A stretch of DNA of 14,529 nt from NCBI GenBank assembly GCA_937973585.1, contig CALJKN010000222.1, positions 1 to 14,529 of the forward strand, in the 5' to 3' direction. The notes under the pieces were generated by a model that was given only the letters and a program-made list of their open reading frames with translations, did not search any database and was not told the origin of the DNA. The position numbers and the translations under genes are program-made. This DNA is from an uncultured Helicobacteraceae bacterium (GTDB taxonomy: Bacteria > Campylobacterota > Campylobacteria > Campylobacterales > UBA6016). The number at the start of each line of letters is the position of its first letter. The stretch's first letter is position 1. This document shows, piece by piece, positions 7,396-13,987 of this stretch.

Positions 7396-8905
7396 ACGGT
7401 GCCAATTCGGCCGGAACCTTGCAAAGCCCCATACCGATCTCGACGTTTTTTAGTTTTTGTTTTAGTTTTGCCGTAAAAGGTTTAACCCCTAGCATATCAC
7501 CTACGATAAAGACTTTTTTGATATCGGCACTTTTTTTTGCCTCGTCGGTCATAATCACAAAAAAATCTATTATTGACTCAAAAACAGAATACAAAATTAT
7601 GTCGTCTTCGACTCCGGCTAGCTTATAGCTAAGCACCGAGGCAAAGCTTTTTTTGAGATCCAATACCGAGCCGTCTTCTGTTTTTGTAAGGACAAAATCC
7701 AGTTTTACCCCGCCGGATAATTCCGAGTTTGAAACACTATAGGCTATCTCCCCAAAGCCGCTTTTGTCGCACAGAACCGCCAACGCCTCAAAAAAAGAGG
7801 ATACGGCAGTATCTTTGTTGCACTTTAGCGTTTTTAGCTTTTGCGCCTGATTGGGATATTTTGAGGCAAAATTTTCGTATAGTTTTCCGCCAAACTCAAA
7901 TCCGCTTTTTAGCCCACTCTCTATATCGCCGTCAAAAAACTGCGCTTTTGCCGCTTTTTTTGCCCCGACCCCTTTTTTTAGGAGGCTAACCGCAAAATCA
8001 GAATCGGCAGAGATATCAAAAAACAACCCCTCTTCCGTTTCGGACAATTCCGACGGGGTCAAAGCCTGATTGACAAAAAATCTATCGGCTCCCGAAAATA
8101 GTATCCACTCCCTTTTTGGGGCATCAAAACTAAAGCCGGAGTACTCGAAATCTACATCATCCCCGCCATTATCCTCTGAGATATAAAGCGTTGATATGTC
8201 GTTATCCGACATCACTTTGCAAAATGACAAAGAGGCAAAATCATTTGCAAAAAAAGCACCCGCATAACCGCTCTCACCCTGTTTTAAAACAATCGGCCTC
8301 TCCATAACACTTAGCGTTATGGCATCGTCTTGCGAAAAACCTAATTGATTCAGGGTATCCGGTCTTAAATTTGTCAAAAAAGCCAATCCGCTTTTAAGGC
8401 TACCGACAGCAAATCGACAACCCTCCTTTGATACCGTTATCCGGCCTCTCTCTTTTATGAGATTAGCCAAAGACTCCAACCCCTCTTTTAGAGCCTCTTT
8501 GTTAGTTATCTCCTTGCCCTGTATCCTTAGCCTCCTTGCCCCATCCGGCAGAGTGCTAAAAATATCCAACGCCTTGGAAGAGCTATCATCTACAATCTCC
8601 CTCATTAAAACGGGATACATCCCCATATAAAAACTCTTTTTTAACTCACTCCCCATGGCCGGCATGACAGCAGCCTCTTCCATATGTTGAGAGTTTATAT
8701 ACAAAGACAGCGGTAATCTCTCTCCCAAAGCGGCAAATCCGTTTTTGATCCCCTCTTCGTCGCCCTCCATAAAAACTATAATCTCATCGTCGGTTTTGAC
8801 GGTTTTTGCGTTTACACCGCAAGAGGTCAAAATATCCGTTATCAAGTATCCGTATTCCGAACTTTCGTGTCCGTATCCGATTCTATATTTCAAAACCAAG
8901 CGCAT
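7376..8905 (-). CDS. hydE: HydE, Campylobacterota hydrogenase maturation protein resembling a degenerate HypF
   Basis: A 509-aa soluble protein in the position of hydE of Wolinella and Helicobacter, where the gene is required for hydrogenase activity but its biochemical role is unclear. By eye, segments follow HypF: residues 1-75 resemble an acylphosphatase fold (IGYGHES where HypF has GVGFRPF; FMEGDEEGIKNGF against HAEGDSESVDGFF); 198-208 SVMERPIVLKQ matches SSIERPIVLVK of the neighbouring HypF; 366-495 resemble the HypF C-terminal region, with FIVGDMLGVKPF in place of YFSGGVFQNAAL. The zinc fingers and HHKAH motif are missing, so enzymatic carbamoyl transfer is unlikely; a scaffold or chaperone role is inference. 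The ATG at 8903-8905 is very close to AAGGAAG; TTG at codon 3 would have better spacing. It overlaps hydD by 23 bp and hypF by 20 bp. Confidence 0.85.
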   Translation of the reverse strand: MRLVLKYRIGYGHESSEYGYLITDILTSCGVNAKTVKTDDEIIVFMEGDEEGIKNGFAALGERLPLSLYINSQHMEEAAVMPAMGSELKKSFYMGMYPVLMREIVDDSSSKALDIFSTLPDGARRLRIQGKEITNKEALKEGLESLANLIKERGRITVSKEGCRFAVGSLKSGLAFLTNLRPDTLNQLGFSQDDAITLSVMERPIVLKQGESGYAGAFFANDFASLSFCKVMSDNDISTLYISEDNGGDDVDFEYSGFSFDAPKREWILFSGADRFFVNQALTPSELSETEEGLFFDISADSDFAVSLLKKGVGAKKAAKAQFFDGDIESGLKSGFEFGGKLYENFASKYPNQAQKLKTLKCNKDTAVSSFFEALAVLCDKSGFGEIAYSVSNSELSGGVKLDFVLTKTEDGSVLDLKKSFASVLSYKLAGVEDDIILYSVFESIIDFFVIMTDEAKKSADIKKVFIVGDMLGVKPFTAKLKQKLKNVEIGMGLCKVPAELAPFEKLPF

Positions 8906-9431
8906 CTTCCTTGAAAAAGTTTTCTATAATTTCATCCATTTTGATATCGTTTTTTTTCTGATACGAAATCCCTATCGATGTCAACTCGTTTAACGTAGCG
9001 TCTAAAAAATTGCCGAGTCCGGTTCTAATCTCAGGGGTCAAAGCAGACGAGACGCTCTCTATATCTTTTGGAATAATCCCCATGATTACGACGTTGGCCA
9101 TACTCTCAAGCATGGAACAGATCTCCAGCATCTCTACTATCTCTACCTCGTGAGCCGTTTTTCTGTATGTACCCAGACCCAAAAGCTCATCGGATGGAAG
9201 TCTATAGACGCTACCCGGTTCATCCTCGATGGAAACAGTATCCAAAATTATTACGTGATCAAATTCCTGAAAATAACCCATCAGCTTAAAACCTAAAACA
9301 CCGCCGTCAATGATTGTGAGAGAGTCGTCGAAAGTGTAGTTTTTTGCTAGATAGTTGACGGCGTAAACGCCGACCCCTTCATCGGTGAAGAGGACGTTGC
9401 CTACGCCTATGAGAGCAGTTTTTATACTCAA
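8883..9431 (-). CDS. hydD: Hydrogenase maturation endopeptidase HydD
   Basis: A 182-aa protease of the HyaD/HybD/HupD family (peptidase M52) that removes the C-terminal peptide of the large subunit after nickel insertion. The N-terminal GVGNVLFTDEGVG motif (9-21) and the three nickel-sensing ligands are clear: Glu18, Asp64 (in ILD) and His94 (in TAHEVE), matching Glu16, Asp62 and His93 of HybD. The start is TTG at 9429-9431, sharing TTGA with the hydC stop. The C-terminal tail (about 155-182) is lysine- and glutamate-rich and overlaps the start of hydE. The natural substrate is HydB, two genes upstream. Confidence 0.95.
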   Translation of the reverse strand: MSIKTALIGVGNVLFTDEGVGVYAVNYLAKNYTFDDSLTIIDGGVLGFKLMGYFQEFDHVIILDTVSIEDEPGSVYRLPSDELLGLGTYRKTAHEVEIVEMLEICSMLESMANVVIMGIIPKDIESVSSALTPEIRTGLGNFLDATLNELTSIGISYQKKNDIKMDEIIENFFKEDALGFEI

Positions 9432-10132
9432 GCCTTATCGGCTTTTACAAATTTTTCGCCGCCGAATACGATAGCGATATCTCCCTCTCTCCAGAAGATT
9501 GTTCTCCAAATTTGATAGTAAATATGGAATATCGTCCAAACTATAATCCACCACATCATAGTATGATGAGCTATTCTAACACCCATATTTCCGCCAAACA
9601 CCGTAAGCGTCCAGTCGGTAGACAGATGAAGCAAAGCAGGCCACCACGTGCCAACCGAGCTAAGACCCGATTCTAGGCCGTGAACATATAGCTGAAGCCC
9701 CGTTAAAAGCATCATAACAAGGAGGATATGGAAAATCGTGAAATACACGGTATTGAAACTATCCGAATGGGTAGAGTCAAAATTTTTTCTTCTGTTAAAG
9801 CTAAATAGGTTTACCACGACTTCCCAGAACTCGGCTAGGTTTTTCTTGTTCGGGATAACTTTTTGGTACGGTTTTTCAAATCTGCTAAAAAAGTACAGAT
9901 AAGCGATTATGATAGATGTGACATCCAAAATAATCGCCCCGACAAAGTGGATTAGTCTATTGTATGCCATAACATACTTATCCACGGCAGGATCGGCTAT
10001 AAAAGACTGATAGTACGGATGGCCTATATAAAGCCCCGTAATAACAGCCGCCACAATAGAAATCGCATTGACCCAGTGGATTATACGGCCGGCCACGGTC
10101 ATTCTTTTGACCGGCGCCATGTTTTTAGACAT
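9428..10132 (-). CDS. hydC: Hydrogenase cytochrome b subunit HydC
   Basis: A 234-aa diheme cytochrome b membrane anchor of the Ni/Fe-hydrogenase cytochrome b family. It takes electrons from HydA on the periplasmic side and reduces (mena)quinone. Four hydrophobic segments can be seen (about 18-36, 57-82, 129-151, 187-207). Candidate axial heme ligands are His19, His62, His189 or His190, and His203, closely matching the spacing of the four ligands described for Wolinella HydC. A longer cytoplasmic loop (83-128) lies between helices 2 and 3. ATG at 10130-10132 overlaps the end of hydB by 8 bp. Confidence 0.95.
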   Translation of the reverse strand: MSKNMAPVKRMTVAGRIIHWVNAISIVAAVITGLYIGHPYYQSFIADPAVDKYVMAYNRLIHFVGAIILDVTSIIIAYLYFFSRFEKPYQKVIPNKKNLAEFWEVVVNLFSFNRRKNFDSTHSDSFNTVYFTIFHILLVMMLLTGLQLYVHGLESGLSSVGTWWPALLHLSTDWTLTVFGGNMGVRIAHHTMMWWIIVWTIFHIYYQIWRTIFWREGDIAIVFGGEKFVKADKA

Positions 10133-11870
10133 TGCACACCCCCGCAGTCGGAGAGATTTTGTACTCTGCTAGTTTTTTGCCTTTTGTATCCACTACGTGA
10201 ACGGCGCAAGCAATGCACGGGTCAAAGCTGTGGATAGTTCGCAAAATTTCTAGCGGCTGCTCAGGGTTTACTACTTTTGTACCTACCAAAGAGGCTTCGT
10301 AGGCACCCATTCTACCTTTTGCGTCTTTTGGACCCGCATTCCATGTGGACGGAACGATACATTGGTAGTTTTCGATTTTGCCGTCTTTGATTTTTACCCA
10401 GTGACCGAGTGCGCCTCTAGGAGCCTCTGCCATACCGTAACCTTCTGCATCTTTTGCAACTTTATCAAAGTCAAACTCAGTCCAAGTATCAAGCTGTCCG
10501 GTTGTCGTATTTTTGAGTAGCTCGTCTGTCCACTCCATCATAGCGTCACACATAAGCTCTGTTTCAACAGCTCTTGCCGCCGTTCTGCCGACAGTTGAGA
10601 ATAGTGCGGTAAGCGGTACTTTTGCACCGACGTGAGCGTCTAGTTTTGCGAAGAATCCGTCAACGTAAGATTTAATTCTCTTATCCCCTTTTGCGTAACC
10701 GATTACCATTCTAGCCAGCGGCCCGACCTCTACTCTGTTGTCATTGTAGATTGGAGCTTTAATCCATGAGTATTTGTTTTTTGTATCCAGATAAGCTATA
10801 CCGTTCTCTTTTTTACCAAAGCCGGTATATTCAGGGATTGTCTCACCTTTAAACGGATGTAACGGAGCTGTCCCTTTGTACCATGCGTGAGTCACGTCTT
10901 CTGTTATTTTTGCTTGGTCTAACTCAAGAACCTTGCTTATATCTTTGTTTAGCACTACACCGCTTGGGAATAGAAGGGAAGCTTTGTAAAAATCGTTGTC
11001 GTCAAGTCTGAAGTCACCGTAGCTTAGGAAACTTCCAAGACCGCCGCCCACTCCGGCAAGAGCTTCATCTGCATAAGCTTTACCCGCAAGAACTACGTCA
11101 GGTATGTATGCGTTTTTAGTAAAGTCTTGACCTTTTTTTAGCCATTGTTTGAACTGTGCTATTCTGGCAGGGTTTTGTATGTCTTGAACGCAAGTTACGC
11201 CGCCGACTACAAAGCTTTGAGGGTGTGGCATTTTACCGCCGAATATCGCCATCATTTTTGCAAGTTCTTTTTGCAAATCAAGAGCGTCAAGGTAGTGGGA
11301 TAGGATGATTAGGTTCTCTTCGGGGCTTAGCTTGTACGCTTTGCTACCCCAGTAGCCATTTCCGAAAATCCCTAGTCTACCTTGTTTTACAAACTTAGTA
11401 ACTCTCTCTTGGACGGCTTTATATGTAGCTTCGCTTACATTCCAAGGTTTTGCCGATACTTTGCTTGCAACCTCTACCGCTTTTTTCGGATCTGCTTTTA
11501 GCGCATCCACTACGTCTACCCAGTCAAGGCCGTGCAGGTGATAGAAGTGAACTATATGGTCGTGCACATAAAGGGCACCCTGCACAAGGTTTCTAACAAG
11601 TCTTGCGTTTTTAGGGATTTTTACTTTAAAAGCGTGCTCAACCCCTTCGATACTTCTTTGGTAGTGGGTTCCGGTACAAACACCGCAGATTCTCATCGCA
11701 AGAAGACCTGCATCTCTAGGATCTCTCCCCTTCAGTATCGTCTCTATCCCTCTAAACATCGTAGAGGAGCTGTATGCGTCAACTATTGTGTTTTTGTCGT
11801 CGATCACGACTTCTATCCTGAGGTGACCCTCAATTCTTGTAATAGGATCAATTACGATATGTTTGCTCAT
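10125..11870 (-). CDS. hydB: [NiFe]-hydrogenase large subunit HydB
   Basis: A 581-aa catalytic subunit of a group 1 membrane-bound uptake hydrogenase; it binds the Ni-Fe(CN)2CO centre that splits H2. The L1 motif RICGVCTGTH supplies Cys62 and Cys65, and the L2 motif DPCIACAVH supplies Cys552 and Cys555. RIEGH at 12-16 is the usual N-terminal signature. HydD is expected to cut after His558, releasing a 23-residue peptide, longer than the roughly 15 residues usual in enterobacterial enzymes. There is no signal peptide: it would be exported folded with HydA by the Tat system. ATG at 11868-11870 overlaps the hydA stop as TAATG, with GGGAG upstream. Confidence 0.97.
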   Translation of the reverse strand: MSKHIVIDPITRIEGHLRIEVVIDDKNTIVDAYSSSTMFRGIETILKGRDPRDAGLLAMRICGVCTGTHYQRSIEGVEHAFKVKIPKNARLVRNLVQGALYVHDHIVHFYHLHGLDWVDVVDALKADPKKAVEVASKVSAKPWNVSEATYKAVQERVTKFVKQGRLGIFGNGYWGSKAYKLSPEENLIILSHYLDALDLQKELAKMMAIFGGKMPHPQSFVVGGVTCVQDIQNPARIAQFKQWLKKGQDFTKNAYIPDVVLAGKAYADEALAGVGGGLGSFLSYGDFRLDDNDFYKASLLFPSGVVLNKDISKVLELDQAKITEDVTHAWYKGTAPLHPFKGETIPEYTGFGKKENGIAYLDTKNKYSWIKAPIYNDNRVEVGPLARMVIGYAKGDKRIKSYVDGFFAKLDAHVGAKVPLTALFSTVGRTAARAVETELMCDAMMEWTDELLKNTTTGQLDTWTEFDFDKVAKDAEGYGMAEAPRGALGHWVKIKDGKIENYQCIVPSTWNAGPKDAKGRMGAYEASLVGTKVVNPEQPLEILRTIHSFDPCIACAVHVVDTKGKKLAEYKISPTAGVCNV

Positions 11871-13108
11871 TAGTTATCTCCCTCTGTGCTTTTTTTACCT
11901 GCAAATGCGCTGATTGCCGCATGGACACCTATACCGACTACCGTAGCCGTAACAAGACCCATACCGAATTCGTCGATAGCTTTTTCTACACCGCCGCCCG
12001 GTGCTTTGATCCCTGCATTTGCCATAGGTCTCTCATACGCATATTTATCCCAAAAATCAGGCTCCGAACATCCGATACAACCTCTACCGACACCGATAGG
12101 CCAGTTTGTGCCGTCGTTGTATCTGATGATTGAACAGTTGTTAAACGTCATAGGCCCTTTGCATCCCATTTTGTATAGGCAGAAATTGTTTTTTGCACCG
12201 TGATCGCCCCATTTTTCGACGAATTCGCCCGCATCAAAATGCGCCCTTCTCTCGCAGTTGTCATGGATTCTATAGCCAAATGCAAATTTAGGTCTAAGTA
12301 GATGGTCAAGTTCAGGAACAGTTCCGGTCATAAGGTAGTGAAGTACCACACCTACCATATTTGCAGGGTTTGCAGGACATGCAGGGATATTTATAACCGG
12401 TTTGCCTTTTACGATATCGCTAACACCGACTGCACCTGTCGGGTTTGGAGCTGCCGCCGGTATGCCGCCGAATGTTGCACAAGAGCCTACCGCTACAACT
12501 GCAGCCGCATCGGCAGATAGTCTTTTTAGGTGTTCTTCAAATGTCTCGCCGCTAGCGCCGATAGTTCCATATATCCCTTTGTCTTTTACAGGGATCGCAC
12601 CCTCTACAAATAGTATATATTTACCTTTAAACGTATGCATACCGTCTTCAAGTTGTTTGTCGGCTTGATGTCCCGCTGCCGCCATAAGGGTCTCATGGTA
12701 CTCAAGGCTGATAATATCAAACAAGAGATCATCAACGGTTGGAGCCGAGCTTCTTAGAAGTGCCTCGGAGTTCCCTGCACAGTCTTGGAGCTCTATCCAA
12801 ATCACCGGAGCTCTGTTCATCATCTCTGCCGCTTCGGCTACCAGAGGTTCAAAGAAAGAAGGGAGCATCAAAGTTGCGGTCGTAGCCGAAACCCATTTTA
12901 GAAAATCTCTTCTAGTAATATCGTTTGCCTCTAATATCTCATATATATTAGAGTCAGAATTTGAGGTCGATTCCGCTTTTAGAGAGTCTAGTCTCTGTTT
13001 GCATTTTTCAAAAAGAGCCTTATAATAACCCTCCCCTCTATTCGTATCCACATAAGTAGGCGTAGCCGTAAACGCCGTGATAACAGGCTCATGGCAGCTA
13101 TTTTGCAT
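11870..13108 (-). CDS. hydA: [NiFe]-hydrogenase small subunit HydA with Tat signal and atypical proximal cluster site
   Basis: A 412-aa electron-transfer subunit. The Tat motif TRRDFLKW has its twin Arg at 66-67, after an unusually long N-terminal region, and is followed by a hydrophobic stretch to about 90. Distal cluster ligands: His282, Cys285, Cys310, Cys316. Medial [3Fe-4S] ligands: Cys325, Cys344, Cys347. The proximal site has Cys110, Cys210 and Cys244, but the expected second Cys of the CxxC motif is Asn113 (DCAGNSE); I checked the codon, AAC at 12770-12772. The extra cysteines of O2-tolerant [4Fe-3S] enzymes are absent (Gly at the GSCATFGG position). A C-terminal helix (about 382-403) would anchor it in the membrane next to HydC. 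ATG at 13106-13108 has a strong AAGGGGGAG site. Confidence 0.96.
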   Translation of the reverse strand: MQNSCHEPVITAFTATPTYVDTNRGEGYYKALFEKCKQRLDSLKAESTSNSDSNIYEILEANDITRRDFLKWVSATTATLMLPSFFEPLVAEAAEMMNRAPVIWIELQDCAGNSEALLRSSAPTVDDLLFDIISLEYHETLMAAAGHQADKQLEDGMHTFKGKYILFVEGAIPVKDKGIYGTIGASGETFEEHLKRLSADAAAVVAVGSCATFGGIPAAAPNPTGAVGVSDIVKGKPVINIPACPANPANMVGVVLHYLMTGTVPELDHLLRPKFAFGYRIHDNCERRAHFDAGEFVEKWGDHGAKNNFCLYKMGCKGPMTFNNCSIIRYNDGTNWPIGVGRGCIGCSEPDFWDKYAYERPMANAGIKAPGGGVEKAIDEFGMGLVTATVVGIGVHAAISAFAGKKSTEGDN

Positions 13109-13135
13109 TATTCTCCCCCTTCGGATTTTGTCTTA

Positions 13136-13178
13136 AACTAAAACCGTTTGATTTTAGTTGAATAAAACTTAACTAAAT
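13136..13178. repeat. AACTAAAA inverted repeat with a third copy, upstream of hydA
   Basis: AACTAAAA at 13136-13143 and TTTTAGTT at 13152-13159 form a perfect 8-bp dyad with an 8-base spacer, and AACTAAA recurs at 13171-13177. The dyad sits about 28 bp before the hydA start, just upstream of its ribosome binding site, so it could be an operator or a 5'-leader hairpin. The binding factor is unknown. Confidence 0.4.
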
Positions 13179-13372
13179 ATTAAATTTTAACACTTACTTA
13201 AAAATTTGTCTCAAAATATTAAAACAGCTTTAAACCCTTATTTCATAATGCTTCTAATAAGATTACATTATTGTCCGTAATATCATTTTTTATTATAATT
13301 TACTGTTTGGTAACACGCCAAAAATGTCATTTTTTGTTTTGTTTCAAAAAGTAAACACCAAACAAGATACTT

Positions 13373-13390
13373 TCGGAATAGCATTTGCTT
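13373..13390 (+). promoter_or_regulatory. Sigma-54 (RpoN) promoter
   Basis: CGGAATA at 13374-13380 and TTTGCTT at 13384-13390 put the invariant GG (13375-13376) and GC (13387-13388) exactly 10 bases apart, as sigma-54 requires. The GGAA...TTTGCTT form is that of Campylobacterota RpoN promoters, most of which drive flagellar hook, rod and minor flagellin genes. Transcription would begin near 13400, giving a leader of about 28 bases to the ATG at 13428. Confidence 0.8.
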
Positions 13391-13427
13391 TTAAAATTCA
13401 AAAATCCACCATATAAGGCGGCAAAAG

Positions 13428-13982
13428 ATGAACGTAGATTTTCTAACCTCGACAAACCCTTTTAAAATGCCTCCGCAAATCCAAAAAGAGCAGTCATATA
13501 AAGCCCAAACGGCACAAACAGAGCAACCATCCACAGGCGTAGCCCAAAAAACCGGCGGAGCAGACTTTGTTCAAAGGATAAAAGATACGAACGATGCGAT
13601 AGGTTTTATCCAAACAGCAGAGATATTTTTGAAAAAACTCGAAAAAAACGGTATCTCCGACTTTGATGGAGCGGCAGCACTAGGCGCAACAACATCGTAT
13701 TCGCAAAAATCGGTACTAAGCTCCCAAAGCTTCGATACTACAGCAGGAGTCGTATACATAGATATTGCCTCTTCAGAGCTTGGATACGGAGCAGATTTTG
13801 AGGGGTGGGTCTCAAAGGCAAAAGAGAGGCTAAAAGAGGAGAAAACCAAAATCTCTACGCCTCTTGCCGCATTCGGAGCAGAGAAAAAAACACAAATGCA
13901 AAATGCGGCCGACAAAATCGGAGCCATGGGCGGCAACGAAAGATTGGGTTCCATATTAAACGAAATCAATAGCCTAAGCTAA
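13428..13982 (+). CDS. Unrecognised 184-aa protein under a sigma-54 promoter, possibly flagellum-related
   Basis: ATG at 13428-13430 has AAGGCGG at 13415-13421. The protein has a low-complexity, probably disordered N-terminus rich in Gln, Thr and Lys (about 10-45), then a helical-looking stretch with FVQRIKDTNDAIGFIQTAEIFLKKLEK (48-74), a Ser/Thr/Ala-rich centre, and a charged, possibly coiled-coil C-terminal half (about 125-165). It has no signal peptide, transmembrane segment or cysteine. The NPFKMP start and the low-complexity Ser/Gln/Thr composition recall small flagellar axial or accessory proteins, and the RpoN promoter fits class 2 flagellar control, but I do not recognise the family and the flagellar link is inference. 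mobA follows after 5 bp. The codon pattern on the plus strand is coherent; the 132-aa reverse-strand frame inside it is not convincing. Confidence 0.85.
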   Translation: MNVDFLTSTNPFKMPPQIQKEQSYKAQTAQTEQPSTGVAQKTGGADFVQRIKDTNDAIGFIQTAEIFLKKLEKNGISDFDGAAALGATTSYSQKSVLSSQSFDTTAGVVYIDIASSELGYGADFEGWVSKAKERLKEEKTKISTPLAAFGAEKKTQMQNAADKIGAMGGNERLGSILNEINSLS

Positions 13983-13987
13983 AAGCT

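Larger units (their letters stand above)
13109..13427. promoter_or_regulatory. Divergent regulatory region between hydA and the right-end operon
   Basis: This 319-bp AT-rich gap has no credible gene. It must carry the hydA promoter on the minus strand and does carry a sigma-54 promoter for the plus-strand gene. Candidate elements: ATTATAAT near 13292-13299, which reads as TATAAT on both strands; inverted repeat ATTAC (13262-13266) and GTAAT (13277-13281); an 8-bp inverted repeat TGTTTGGT (13304-13311) and ACCAAACA (13357-13364); and the AACTAAAA repeats listed separately. I could not single out one -10/-35 pair for hydA and saw no sigma-54 signature on the minus strand. Confidence 0.6.

Noticed and set aside
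11886..12203. Plus-strand open frames opposite hydA
   Set aside because: Antisense to conserved Fe-S cluster motifs; no start signals.
13304..13364. 8-bp inverted repeat TGTTTGGT/ACCAAACA with a 45-bp loop
   Set aside because: Arms are short for the distance and low in complexity; kept only as a note within the regulatory region.
13571..13969. 132-codon minus-strand open frame inside the 184-aa gene
   Set aside because: The plus-strand gene has a good promoter, ribosome site and composition; the reverse frame has none of these and looks like a shadow.
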